A stretch of DNA of 59,275 nt. Origin: a virus. A model generated the notes under the pieces. The model was not told the DNA's origin, did not search any database, and saw only the letters and a list, made by a program, of their open reading frames with translations. The position numbers were made by a program, and so were the translations under genes. The stretch is from positions 1 through 59,275 of IMG/VR virus record IMGVR_UViG_3300042860_000755; one strand, written 5' to 3'. Positions 27,593 through 37,651 of the stretch are shown in pieces. Each line of letters begins with the position of its first letter. The first letter of the stretch is position 1.

Positions 27593-30500
27593 ATGACGAT
27601 CAGAGCCGAACTTGCCGATGGTCGAGTCCTTGAATTTCCCGATGGAACAGACCCCGGAGTAATTCAGGCGACGGTCAAGCGAATGATTGCCGCCCCCCAG
27701 GGGGCGCAAGATTTTTCTCAGGTGCCAACTGCTGAATTGGAGGCGATGCCAAGTGCGCCGACTTCCATCTCTGACATTGCTCGGTCTCTTGGGATTGGCG
27801 TCGTTGGTGGCGCAAAAGCGTTGACTGATGTTTTTGGCGCTGGCTCTACTGCGTCAGAGTACCTGGGTGAAACCGCAAGAGAGCTTCAAAAGGGTTTGAC
27901 ACCGGCCCGTCAGGCTGAAATTGCCAAACGCCAAGAACTGGAAAAACGAGCCGCCGAATCTGGTGACACGCTCAAAGAAGTCAAAACATTCCTTGGTGGT
28001 GTTGCCGAGGCACCTCTACAGTCGTTGGTTCAAGGTGTTGGCTCTTCTGCGCCAACCTTGCTTGCGTCATTGGCTGCCATCCCTGCGGGAGCGCCAGCGG
28101 GCTTGGCGCTTGGCGTGGGCATTATTTCAAGAGCCGCCCTTGGAGCTGCTCAAGGCGTTGGCGAACAAAAAGGCTCCATCCTTGATGAGGTTGAGCAGGC
28201 TTACATAAAGGCTGGCTACGAAAAAGAGCAGGCCAGGGAGCTTGCCCTTAAGGCTCAGGAGTACTCACAAGACAAGGCCCTTCAATTTGGCGGGGCCGCC
28301 CTTCTTGGCGCGTTGGATGCGTTTACCGGGATGGAGAGCGGCGTTTCAAAAGCCGCCCGCGCCGCAGCCTCCAAGAAAATTGCTGGCGCAACAGCCGACA
28401 AAATTGTTGAAGGATTGCCCGAGAAAGAGCTTGCACGCCCAGGCGTCATTGGTTCCGCTGCACGCTCCGCAATTGGAGAGGCCCCGCTTGAAGGCGTTCA
28501 GGGTGGCTATGGCCAATACTCAACCAACCTAGCCCTCATCAAAGAGGGTTTGCTCGATCCTGATTTGGCCATGCAGGGCGTTTACGGTGCTGCCGCCCGT
28601 GACGCAGCAGTTGGCGCATTGACTGGTGCCGCGTTTACACCTGTTGAACAAGCCAATAGGATGCGCGAATACCAAATGGATCAGGCTCTTCGTCAGCAAC
28701 AAGATGCTGGCCTTGCCGTTTCCGAAGAAGAGCTTGCCCAGCGGTTCCCCGATGTTCTTCCTGGCGGTTTCAAGATCAACCGCGAAGAGCTTGGCACTGA
28801 GACTGTGCCGCAGGGCTTCAGCATCATGGCCGAAGGCAGGGATGAACCCCTGTCTGTGGTTGATACCCAAGATGAGGCCAATGCCAAGCTTGAAGCTCTG
28901 ACCAAAATCAGGGAGCAAGAGCGCGAGAAAATCCTCAAGGACGAAGAAAAGATCAACGCCGATGTCAAGAAGTCCAGAGACAGGCTGGAGTATCTTGAGG
29001 CCACCGAACAGACCGGCACGGACGAGTATCAATCACTGAAGGCTGAACTGCCTAACCTGATGGACGAGTCGGCGCAGAAGATCAAGGACTTGTACGAGCG
29101 GTCTGAGTCGCTGTCCAAGCCCCTTACGGTCATGCCTTTCGGTGAGGCGCAGCGTGTAAACGAGCAGTTCAACGTCCTCGGGCCGGATCAAAAACCAGTC
29201 GGCACGTTTAAAACCATTGGCGAAGCCGAGGCTGTAGTCACTAAGGCCGTTGGTGAAGATGTGTTTAAACAAACACAGCAGAACCGCGAAACCGCTAAGG
29301 AACTCTACAAGACCTTCGTCCCCCAGATGCGCAAGTTCGGTCTGGGTGATGTTGGCCTGAACATCGTTGACCGGATTGAGAATGGTGCTGGCGGGGCATA
29401 CCTGAACAAGCTGATCAAGGTCTCTCTGGAGGAGGCCAACCCCGTCCAAACGATGCGCCATGAGGCTCTTCATGCCATGAAGGACTTGGGCTTCTTCAAG
29501 CCGCAGCAATGGAAGGCGCTTGAGGATCGCGCAAACAAGCAGTGGATCAAAGAACTCAAGGAGGCCAAGTACGACGAAAAGCAGTCGCGCTATGACGCCT
29601 ACGTTGATCTGTTCACCAAAGAGGGTGAGCAGAAGGGTTTGTCGGGCAAAGAGTTGGATCAGTACGTCAACGAGGCGGTGGTTGAAGAAGCGATTGCCGA
29701 TGCCTTTGGTGCTTATGACAAGGGGGCCAAGCCGCCCCCAGGCATGATTGCATCCCTGTACAAGAAGATCAAAGACTTCTTCGCAAGCCTTGGTCAGGCG
29801 TTCCGTGGCGCAGGTTTCCAGTCAGCAGATGACATCTTCCAGAACATTGAGCGCGGTCGTCTCAAGCCTGCGGCAGAGGCAAAGCCTGTAGCTGAAGAAA
29901 AACTCAGTCTTCGTGTCGCAAACAAAGTTGGCAAGCAGCTTGACCTTGCAAAAGAGGAAATTGATTCAACATCAATCAGCTTACAGACTGGTAAAGCTGG
30001 CGTTGACCAGTTTAAAAAGCAGCCGGTCGGCGGCTTGCCTCAAGTTGTTCAGTTCTTGGAAAATCGCAGGAAGGCATCTGGCCTAAAAAATCTGGACATT
30101 ACGAGCGAAGAAGATCGAGAAGAATTGGCAAAGCTGATGGCCGCAGAAGCCATGGCGGCTATTAATGCTGGCGGCAATGCCCTTCAGTGGTATGACAGCG
30201 TCATTGATTCCATGATGAACATGGCGTCTTTGAAGTACCCCGAACTTGCCACAAATGAAGACAACAAAGCCGCACTGCGGATGGCAATTGCTATTGCATC
30301 TCAGGGTTTAAACGTTGAGGACAATTTGACGTTTGCCATGTCGCAATACGATTACTTCAGGCAAAACGGCAGATTCAAAGAAACTGGTTCTGGCGCTGAT
30401 GGCGCGGCAATGAAGTCAAACTTCACTCTTGCCAATCAGATGATTGAGCAATATGGATTGACTGATCTGCGTAAATTCTTACAAACCGAGTTTACCGTTG

Positions 30501-33500
30501 AAGAGCTGCGCGGCGCTGGGTTTGACATTGGTGGTGAACTTGGTGATGAAAAGGTCACAGGTTCCGCCATCTTTGGGCCAAAGATTGGATTTGGTTTCTA
30601 TTCCAATTTGAGCGGCAATTTTGAGCCTGTGACCATGGATATGTGGTTTATGAGAACCGTTGGTCGGTTGACGGGCAAGCTCAAGGGGTTTGACCAGAAA
30701 AAGTTTGATGATCAGTTAAAGCGATTCAGGGAGTCATTTTCCGACAGGGGCGAAGACGGCCTTTACGCTGATGAATTCAAAGACGAAGAGATTCAGAAGG
30801 CGATGGACAGTGTTGAGGGTGCAGTCAATCTGTCTAGAGTGGTTAACAGCGTTTTCAATTCAGACTTCAAGAACAACCGCGAACTGTATGACGAGGGCGC
30901 AAGAAAGAAGACTGATCTGGTCTATGCCGCCCAAAACATCATCAAGTCTTTTGATGCGCCTAAAGATGCCCCTCAGAACGGGACAGAGCGCAGACTATTG
31001 CGTGATGTTGTCGCCAGAACTGTTGACAAGGTTGCCAAAGCATATGGCAAGCGCATCCCGCCAGCATCTCTTCAGGCTTTGATCTGGTATCCAGAGCAAG
31101 AGTTGTACAAAGCTCTTGGTGTTAAGTTGCGCGTTACCAGTCAAGATTATGCTGGTGCGATCAAAAAACTTTTGATGAAGGAAGGCTACAATGAATCAAC
31201 AATTGATGGAGCCGCTAAATCAGGACCAAGAGCAGTACAACCAGTGGCTGGCAAACAAGTCCAAGCCGGAGTTGCGCCAACTGGCAAAAAACCTCAAGCC
31301 GTTTTTGAGCCAACTGAGCGAGAAGAGTTCCTCGAAAAGCGAAAAACAGAGCAAGTCTTAAAGCAGGAGCGTGAGGCTCCGCGCCGCAAGAAGGTTATTT
31401 TTGAGGTTGCTCCAGACCCCAACAACGTTGAGTTGACAGAGCGATGGAATGCTTTGCCTCAGGCAGATCGACTGCGCATTAGCAACAACATCTCAAAGAA
31501 AATCATTGAACAAGCCAAGGCTGACCTTGATTTTGATGGTCGCGTTGTTTCTCAGGTTGGGTCATACCTCAATGACACAAACCCGTCTTTTGCCCTATTT
31601 TTGGAAAAAGGCGATGCCGTAGAGATTTCCAAGTTTTTGGGGTATGCACTGTCGCAAGACAGCATGATGGTTGTGTCGCCCAAACCAGCCCCGGGCATGG
31701 AAAAAGTTGGGGCGGTTGTTGTTGATGTAAGAACTCAATCGCCTTCTGAAGTTGATGCCATTTATCAAAAGTTGCGTGAGATCAGTTTAAACGGTGAACA
31801 GCCGGTGGGCGGTCAGACCACCATGAATAACAAGATGATTGTCTTGAATTATTCAGGTGTTAAGACCGAAGAACTGGCCCAACTGATTGATAAAAAACTT
31901 GGCGGCACGTATGATGTGCAGTACACAGATGTGTATTCCGCCTTCCCCGAGAAAAAGGATTACGACTATGCCAGTCCAGAAAATGACCCCAGAGGAAAAG
32001 GCAAAGCTGTTCGGGAACGGGCTCGTGCTCTCCGGGCAGATGCGACCAAACTCCTTGAAGAAGAACTCGGAACAAAAGCCCAAGCCCCAGCAAGAGAAGA
32101 AAAATTCAGCCTGAAGGCACCCACCAGTCCTGAATTTAAACGGTGGTTTGGTGATAGCAAAATCGTCAACAAAGACGGTACGCCGATGGTCATGTACCAC
32201 GGGCTTGCAAAAGACACCACAGACTTCACCCGCAAGACTGAGCGCGGCGCACCAATCTTCCTGACGGACGACCCTGAGTTTGCTGAACGCTTCGCCGCAG
32301 ACAGCTACGAGAGCGTTGCCCGTAACCCTCAAAAATACCTGTCCAAACAACAGATTGATGGCGGGGTCAAGAGAGCGATTGCCGCAATCCGCAAGGACTA
32401 CGGCAAAGACACCCTTGGCTTGGAGATGATTGAGAGCCTGAAGACGGGCAATCTAAATGATGCAACCCCTGAAGCGCGGGAGTACATCCAGAAAGAATTC
32501 ATTGAACTGCTCCCGACTGGCCCGCACATCATGCCCATGTATGTCAGGGCAGAGCGTCCGTTTGACTACGAGAACCCCAGCCATATTCGCAAGGTCTTGG
32601 CTGAGTTAACTGAAGACGCCTATGACCCCGCAGACATTCGCTCCGGTAGCTGGGAGTCCATTGAGAACGCAGATTTCCAAGACGCCATCCAGAATGCTGG
32701 CTTTGATTCTTTCTACGTCAAAGAGCATGGGCGCAAGAACCTTGCCGTCTATCAGCCCAATCAGGTCAAGTCAGCCACCGGCAACGTTGGCACCTACAGC
32801 CTTGAGTCACCGGATGTGCGGTACAGCCTGCGGGGCGTAGCATTCCCAACCGCCAAAGAGGCTCAGGAAGCCACAGATGCCGTTAAGGTTCCCGACACGC
32901 CTGAGTTTAAACAGTACATCGCCGGAAGCCAGTGGGTTGACGAAGACGGCAAGGCCAAGAAGTTCTTCCATGCCACCACATCCAACTTCTTTGAGTTCAA
33001 TGACGGGGTCATCTACCTGTCTGACACCGCAGAAGAGTCAGCCAAGTGGGGCCGCATGGCAGAGGATCGTCTGCGCGAGAGGATTTACAAGGCCCTGAAC
33101 AAAGACGAGAAGCTGCCGTTCTTCCAGCAGGCGGTCGATCAGGCTGTGTCCAAGGACAAGATTACCAAGGCTCAGGGCGAGAAGTTCATGCGCGATGCAA
33201 CGCGCAATATTCCTGGCTTTGACAGCTACGACCTCATCAAGAAAGAGATGGATGACGTTCTGTTGTCACTGTCTCCTGAGCGGATGAAGATCATGCCGCT
33301 GTACGCCCGCGCCATGACTCCGTTTGACTTCAGGAACAAAGAACATGTCCAACAGGTAATAAATGCCTTTGACTACACGGAGACGATGGACCGCAAGGTT
33401 GGTGAAGTAGCCAAGCAGATAAACAAGCAGATTGGCGGCGCACCAACTGTCAATGTTGAGCACATCCTTGATGGTCTGAAAGGCATCTTGGCGCAGGGTT

Positions 33501-36500
33501 ACCCCAAGGTGGTTGAGCGCCCAGACATCATGCGGACGATTCGCAAGCTTGGCTTTGATGGCTATGTGGTTCGCCGCAACCGCACAGCCCCAATGTCTTA
33601 CGCTGTGTTTAAACCGGAACAGGTTAAGTCCATCACCGGCAACGATGGCCAATTCAGTCTTGAGACCAAGGATGTCCGGTACAGCTTGAGCAGGGTGCGC
33701 TACACGCCCGAGCGGTTTGAAAAGCTGCTCTCTGAGTCCGCTTACAGCAACGACACAACGACCAAGGGCTACATGGCCTTTGTCGATCCGATGGACTTTG
33801 TGAAGGCTACCTCAACACAGCAAGAGTTTGATCGGGTCAAATCAGAGCAAGAGCCTTTGGACTTTGCGAGGATGAGTGGGCTGGCAGATGAGCCCAAGAT
33901 GTTTGTCTCCAAGCGTGGCGATGAATGGAAAATTCTTGATCATGAAGGCCGCCACCGAATGCTTGCCATGCATGATGCTGGCTACAGAAGCGTGCCCGTT
34001 TACATTCAGTTTTATTCTGGAATTGAAGATGCCAAGACCATTCCGGTCAAGGCGATAAACGGGCAAACTGGAGCAATCAATTCAATCGTCATGGTTGCCG
34101 AGGCGGAGCCTCTCTCATACGCCAACAAAGACAGGGCGATGAAGAAGTTCACCGGCATGGACAGCGATGTCAAGTACAGTATGCCGACCTTGTCCAAAGA
34201 CACTGTGGACAGGATTAAGGAAGTCGCTCCGCAAAGGTATCAGCCGGGCTGGAAAGAACGAGTCATTGGTGGGCTTAAACCTGACTACACGGAACTGCGG
34301 CAAAGGTTTTTGAATAGATACGAAACGTTTGCAAATTACGACGAGCGCAATCAAGCAAAGATCAGAGCGGCTGGCGGCCCTGAGCTTTTGGCCGATCAGA
34401 GGGCAGAGTTTGCAGCCCTTCAGTCAGACCTGTCTGCTGGCGTTGCAGCCTCTGCCATGGGCATTGGAGACCGTCAGGGTGGTATTCCCGTCTACCGTAA
34501 CGGCTTCACCACCATTGACACCAGCGTCAAGGGTTTGACCGAGGCTTTGGCTCCACTGGCCAAGTACGACAAGCCAACCAGCACAGAGGACACCGACATT
34601 TATTCCAAGTATCAATTTTGGGCTGGATGGAAGCGTGGCCGCAGGCTGTTGCGCGAGGGCAGGGAGCAGGTTTACACGGCAGCAGATGCAAAGCGAGCCC
34701 AAGAGATTGAGAACAACCACCCCGAGTTCATTCAGGTTCAGAAAGACCTGATCGCGTTTAACAACGGGATCGTGAACTATGCCGTTCAAACAGGAGTCTT
34801 GAGCCGTGAAAGAGCGCAGCTTTACACTCAGTACGCGGATTACATCCCCTTCTACCGCCAGTTGGACTTGGACAAGACCATTGGGCCTAACCCCTTTGGT
34901 GGTATCAGCGGGGTTAAAGGACCAAAAGAACTCAAAGGCGGCGAGTCCCCTCTTGGTGATTTCTTGGAGAACATGGTCCGTAACACCCAGTCCATGATCA
35001 ATGCTGGGATGAAGAACGCAGCAGCCCAACGGGCCACCAAGGTTGCGTTAGAGATAAAAGAGGTGGAACGCCTGCCCGGCAAAGCCGACGGTCTTGGATT
35101 TGATGTTTACACGCAGCTTGAGAATGGCCAACTGGTTTACTACCGCTCATCTGACTCCCTCTTCATTGAGGCCCTGAAGAGCCTGAACATGCCTGATCTG
35201 CCCTTCATGGGGCTGTTGTCTGCGCCAGCCAACGTTCTTCGGAACTTGGTGACCAAAGACCCAGGCTTCATGATGGCCAACCTGTTGCGCGATTCGCTGT
35301 CGTCCTACGTCACCAGCGGTCAAAAGATCACCCCAATCGTTGGGACCATGGTCAACTTCGGCAAGGCTCTGTCTGCAAAGGACAAGAACCTTCAGGCTCT
35401 GTTTAACGCCGGGATCATTGGCGGGTATGAGTTCAGCCAGAACATTGAGCAGTCTGGCCAATCGTTGAGTGACGACCTGAACAAAAAGGCTGGCAAAGAC
35501 GCAATTCTTCTGCGCCCGTTTAAATCGCTGTGGGAAGGGTTGGAGAAAGGCACGACCGCCTCGGACGCCGCGACCCGTATGGCCGTTTACGAGCGCGTGA
35601 TGAAAGAGACCGGCAACGAGGCAGAGGCCATCTCCAGGGCGCTTGAGGTGATGAACTTCAACCGCAAGGGTAACTCTGTCCTGATCCGCATCGCCACCGC
35701 AGCCCTGCCGTTCTTCAACGCCCGCTTGCAGGGTCTTGACCTGTTCTACCGCGCCTCGACGGGGCAGATGAACACTCAAGATGCCAAGGAAATCAAAAAG
35801 CGATTCTGGATTCGCGGCATGACCATGTCCGCACTGTCAGTCATGTACTACCTGTCAGTGGCCGATGATGAAGAATACGAAAAGCAGGAAGAGGAAACCA
35901 AAGACAACAACTGGATTTTCCCCATCTTTGGCATTCGCATTCCAATCCCGTTTGAGGTCGGAACACTGTTCAAGACCATGCCCGAGCGGATCACGGCCTA
36001 CCTGATGGGCAATGACACGGGCAAAGAGCTTGGTCAATCCACCCTCAGAGCCTTGGCCAACACATTCGCCCTCAACCCGATTCCTCAGACGTTTAAACCA
36101 ATCATTGAGGCGGCCACCAACTACAACTTCTTCACCATGCGGCCCATCGTTGGTCAGGGTATGCAAGAGGTTGAGGCCAGATTCCAAGTTGGTCCGGGTA
36201 CGTCAAAGTCGGCAGAGTACATCGGTGGCATCCTCAACCTGTCCCCACTTAAAGTGGATCAGGTCATCAAAGGCTACACCGGAACGATTGGCGGGTACGT
36301 CACTGACGTTGTTGACTCCATCACCAGCCAGTTCTCTGATGTGCCCAAGGCATCGCTGCGGTTCGAGCAGTTGCCCGTGGTTAAACGGTTTGTCTCTGAC
36401 CCCGAAGCCCGTGGGTCCGTCACGCAGTTCTATGAGTTGCAGCGTTCAGTGGATACCGTGGTCCGAACCATGAGTCTGCTGGAGAAGACCGCAAGGCCAG

Positions 36501-36730
36501 AAGAGTTCGCCAAGTACCTTGAAGACAACATCGGACTCCTCGCGGTCAAAGACTACGTCCGAGAAATCGAGAAGAGCATGAAAGAGCTTCGGGAAATGCG
36601 GCGAACGATCAACTCCTCACCCATGGAGCCAGATGAAAAGCGCGACATCCTGATTGATCTGGGCAGGATGGAGAACAACCTGACCGCCAACATCGGACAG
36701 GTCAAGAAGGCGATCAGCGAACTGAAATGA
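27593..36730 (+). CDS. 3045-aa polyvalent virion protein: metallopeptidase, ART-like and LPD38-like domains
   Basis: Seen in order: a helical hydrophobic region (~143-190); an HEALH zinc-peptidase motif at 623-627 (RHEALHAMKDLGF); a domain with TGSAIFGPKIGFGFYSNL (~900-1200); an ADP-ribosyltransferase-like domain from ~1513 (FKRWFGDSKIVNKDGTPMVM, YHG, IFLTDDPEFAERFA); a second, divergent one from ~1770 (FKQYIAGSQW...FFHATTSNFFEF, VIYLSD); a DHEGRHRMLAMHDAG domain (~2036-2173); and a C-terminal ~840-residue region like the large-polyvalent-protein LPD38 type (KDPGFMMANLLRDSLSSYV, TAALPFFNARLQGLDLFYRA). Such proteins are thought to be packaged and injected to modify host targets (family knowledge). 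Its last 17 bases overlap the end of the convergent gene. GTTTAAAC occurs at 29263, 30306, 31785, 32905, 33607 and 36091. Confidence 0.75.
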   Translation: MTIRAELADGRVLEFPDGTDPGVIQATVKRMIAAPQGAQDFSQVPTAELEAMPSAPTSISDIARSLGIGVVGGAKALTDVFGAGSTASEYLGETARELQKGLTPARQAEIAKRQELEKRAAESGDTLKEVKTFLGGVAEAPLQSLVQGVGSSAPTLLASLAAIPAGAPAGLALGVGIISRAALGAAQGVGEQKGSILDEVEQAYIKAGYEKEQARELALKAQEYSQDKALQFGGAALLGALDAFTGMESGVSKAARAAASKKIAGATADKIVEGLPEKELARPGVIGSAARSAIGEAPLEGVQGGYGQYSTNLALIKEGLLDPDLAMQGVYGAAARDAAVGALTGAAFTPVEQANRMREYQMDQALRQQQDAGLAVSEEELAQRFPDVLPGGFKINREELGTETVPQGFSIMAEGRDEPLSVVDTQDEANAKLEALTKIREQEREKILKDEEKINADVKKSRDRLEYLEATEQTGTDEYQSLKAELPNLMDESAQKIKDLYERSESLSKPLTVMPFGEAQRVNEQFNVLGPDQKPVGTFKTIGEAEAVVTKAVGEDVFKQTQQNRETAKELYKTFVPQMRKFGLGDVGLNIVDRIENGAGGAYLNKLIKVSLEEANPVQTMRHEALHAMKDLGFFKPQQWKALEDRANKQWIKELKEAKYDEKQSRYDAYVDLFTKEGEQKGLSGKELDQYVNEAVVEEAIADAFGAYDKGAKPPPGMIASLYKKIKDFFASLGQAFRGAGFQSADDIFQNIERGRLKPAAEAKPVAEEKLSLRVANKVGKQLDLAKEEIDSTSISLQTGKAGVDQFKKQPVGGLPQVVQFLENRRKASGLKNLDITSEEDREELAKLMAAEAMAAINAGGNALQWYDSVIDSMMNMASLKYPELATNEDNKAALRMAIAIASQGLNVEDNLTFAMSQYDYFRQNGRFKETGSGADGAAMKSNFTLANQMIEQYGLTDLRKFLQTEFTVEELRGAGFDIGGELGDEKVTGSAIFGPKIGFGFYSNLSGNFEPVTMDMWFMRTVGRLTGKLKGFDQKKFDDQLKRFRESFSDRGEDGLYADEFKDEEIQKAMDSVEGAVNLSRVVNSVFNSDFKNNRELYDEGARKKTDLVYAAQNIIKSFDAPKDAPQNGTERRLLRDVVARTVDKVAKAYGKRIPPASLQALIWYPEQELYKALGVKLRVTSQDYAGAIKKLLMKEGYNESTIDGAAKSGPRAVQPVAGKQVQAGVAPTGKKPQAVFEPTEREEFLEKRKTEQVLKQEREAPRRKKVIFEVAPDPNNVELTERWNALPQADRLRISNNISKKIIEQAKADLDFDGRVVSQVGSYLNDTNPSFALFLEKGDAVEISKFLGYALSQDSMMVVSPKPAPGMEKVGAVVVDVRTQSPSEVDAIYQKLREISLNGEQPVGGQTTMNNKMIVLNYSGVKTEELAQLIDKKLGGTYDVQYTDVYSAFPEKKDYDYASPENDPRGKGKAVRERARALRADATKLLEEELGTKAQAPAREEKFSLKAPTSPEFKRWFGDSKIVNKDGTPMVMYHGLAKDTTDFTRKTERGAPIFLTDDPEFAERFAADSYESVARNPQKYLSKQQIDGGVKRAIAAIRKDYGKDTLGLEMIESLKTGNLNDATPEAREYIQKEFIELLPTGPHIMPMYVRAERPFDYENPSHIRKVLAELTEDAYDPADIRSGSWESIENADFQDAIQNAGFDSFYVKEHGRKNLAVYQPNQVKSATGNVGTYSLESPDVRYSLRGVAFPTAKEAQEATDAVKVPDTPEFKQYIAGSQWVDEDGKAKKFFHATTSNFFEFNDGVIYLSDTAEESAKWGRMAEDRLRERIYKALNKDEKLPFFQQAVDQAVSKDKITKAQGEKFMRDATRNIPGFDSYDLIKKEMDDVLLSLSPERMKIMPLYARAMTPFDFRNKEHVQQVINAFDYTETMDRKVGEVAKQINKQIGGAPTVNVEHILDGLKGILAQGYPKVVERPDIMRTIRKLGFDGYVVRRNRTAPMSYAVFKPEQVKSITGNDGQFSLETKDVRYSLSRVRYTPERFEKLLSESAYSNDTTTKGYMAFVDPMDFVKATSTQQEFDRVKSEQEPLDFARMSGLADEPKMFVSKRGDEWKILDHEGRHRMLAMHDAGYRSVPVYIQFYSGIEDAKTIPVKAINGQTGAINSIVMVAEAEPLSYANKDRAMKKFTGMDSDVKYSMPTLSKDTVDRIKEVAPQRYQPGWKERVIGGLKPDYTELRQRFLNRYETFANYDERNQAKIRAAGGPELLADQRAEFAALQSDLSAGVAASAMGIGDRQGGIPVYRNGFTTIDTSVKGLTEALAPLAKYDKPTSTEDTDIYSKYQFWAGWKRGRRLLREGREQVYTAADAKRAQEIENNHPEFIQVQKDLIAFNNGIVNYAVQTGVLSRERAQLYTQYADYIPFYRQLDLDKTIGPNPFGGISGVKGPKELKGGESPLGDFLENMVRNTQSMINAGMKNAAAQRATKVALEIKEVERLPGKADGLGFDVYTQLENGQLVYYRSSDSLFIEALKSLNMPDLPFMGLLSAPANVLRNLVTKDPGFMMANLLRDSLSSYVTSGQKITPIVGTMVNFGKALSAKDKNLQALFNAGIIGGYEFSQNIEQSGQSLSDDLNKKAGKDAILLRPFKSLWEGLEKGTTASDAATRMAVYERVMKETGNEAEAISRALEVMNFNRKGNSVLIRIATAALPFFNARLQGLDLFYRASTGQMNTQDAKEIKKRFWIRGMTMSALSVMYYLSVADDEEYEKQEEETKDNNWIFPIFGIRIPIPFEVGTLFKTMPERITAYLMGNDTGKELGQSTLRALANTFALNPIPQTFKPIIEAATNYNFFTMRPIVGQGMQEVEARFQVGPGTSKSAEYIGGILNLSPLKVDQVIKGYTGTIGGYVTDVVDSITSQFSDVPKASLRFEQLPVVKRFVSDPEARGSVTQFYELQRSVDTVVRTMSLLEKTARPEEFAKYLEDNIGLLAVKDYVREIEKSMKELREMRRTINSSPMEPDEKRDILIDLGRMENNLTANIGQVKKAISELK

Positions 36731-37013
36731 TGCCCTGATCGAAGAGCCAGCCAATGGTTTTTCGATGGGCCTCATCCCATATTTCCCGCTTTTGATCTCG
36801 GTTCCACATGAACCCCTGATCGATCTGGAAGTGGCAGAGATGGCAGAGTGCGGCTATCCGGTAGTCATGGGCCTTCAGGCCCCGTCCTTTGCCGTCACGC
36901 AGTTGGTTTGAGTGGGCGGCAACCACGGTGCCATCCTGAGCCCCGCAGTGCATACATGGGCACTCACGCACGGACTCCAGCAGCTTTTTGCTGCGGTACA
37001 TCGTTGACTTCAT
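36714..37013 (-). CDS. YbcO/DUF1364-like Cys-His nuclease
   Basis: 99 aa. CPCMHCGAQDG, AAHSNQLRDGKGRGLKAHDY, then ALCHLCHFQID match the Cys/His arrangement of YbcO/DUF1364 phage nucleases (HNH-like, recombination-linked). Last gene of the leftward early operon; it converges on and overlaps the 3045-aa gene, with no terminator between. ATGA overlap with the gene upstream. Confidence 0.7.
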   Translation of the reverse strand: MKSTMYRSKKLLESVRECPCMHCGAQDGTVVAAHSNQLRDGKGRGLKAHDYRIAALCHLCHFQIDQGFMWNRDQKREIWDEAHRKTIGWLFDQGIISVR

Positions 37014-37216
37014 TTACTTCGGTTCTCGCGGTCTCTTGCAAGAGCAAGCATGAGCCTGTTGGGGTAGTTGTTGGCGGCCATGATTCGTGAGATGTAAGTG
37101 CCCACGGTTCTTGGCGACATCCGAAGCTTGCGGGCCACAAGGTCTGTCTCTCCCAGCTCACACAACGCGTCGAGCACGCGAGCCTCGTGCTCAGACAGTT
37201 TTAGTGGTTTGGGCAT
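37010..37216 (-). CDS. Stand-alone LuxR/GerE-type HTH protein
   Basis: 68 aa from the ATG at 37216 (a GTG at 37240 is an alternative). LSEHEARVLDALCELGETDL, VARKLRMSPRTVGTYISRIM then NNYPNRLMLAL is a complete GerE-type helix-turn-helix, with no receiver or ligand domain. Likely a small DNA-binding regulator of phage or host promoters. It is coupled to its neighbours by TGACATG and ATGA junctions. Confidence 0.7.
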   Translation of the reverse strand: MPKPLKLSEHEARVLDALCELGETDLVARKLRMSPRTVGTYISRIMAANNYPNRLMLALARDRENRSK

Positions 37217-37217
37217 G

Positions 37218-37472
37218 TCATTTGTTCGCAGGGCATTCACGCCCTTGCTTGCAGTTGTTGTTGCAAGGCGGGCAAGTGGTTGATGGGGCCACTATTTTCA
37301 TGAGTTCTTCTGCGGCGCGTTGCATGGTGTAGTCAAACGTCCATCGGTGCTTGGGGTCAAGCCTGCACATCGCCTCGTAGATGGGTTTGGCAAGGCCCCA
37401 CAGTTGATCTCTCTGGCGCAGGACACAGGCTGGCCGTTGACACCCAAAGTGGCAGGAATGGATGTCGTTCAT
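37218..37472 (-). CDS. Small Cys-rich protein
   Basis: 84 aa starting at 37472 (TAATG overlap). CHFGCQRPAC near the start and CPPCNNNCKQGRECP at the end are likely metal-binding clusters flanking a helical centre (LAKPIYEAMCRLDPKHRW). Early-operon accessory protein of unknown function. Confidence 0.6.
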   Translation of the reverse strand: MNDIHSCHFGCQRPACVLRQRDQLWGLAKPIYEAMCRLDPKHRWTFDYTMQRAAEELMKIVAPSTTCPPCNNNCKQGRECPANK

Positions 37473-37651
37473 TACCACGCCCCCTCATCAAACTCACTTT
37501 CATTTGCCATCGCAAACTCCATCAGTTGTTTAACCACGCTCGGCGTGATCTTCACCACCGCCCCCTCGCCGTCTGTGAATCTAATCCAGTCACCGTAGAC
37601 CTCAAAGTCTTTTGCGCCGTCAATCTCAGCGCCGTCATCATTAACAATCAT
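37472..37651 (-). CDS. 59-aa acidic early protein
   Basis: MIVNDDGAEIDGAKDFEVYG then DWIRFTDGEGAVVKITPSVV and a helical acidic end. Too short for usual gene finders, but it fits perfectly: ATGA overlap with the gene upstream and TAATG with the gene downstream. Function unknown. Confidence 0.6.
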   Translation of the reverse strand: MIVNDDGAEIDGAKDFEVYGDWIRFTDGEGAVVKITPSVVKQLMEFAMANESEFDEGAW

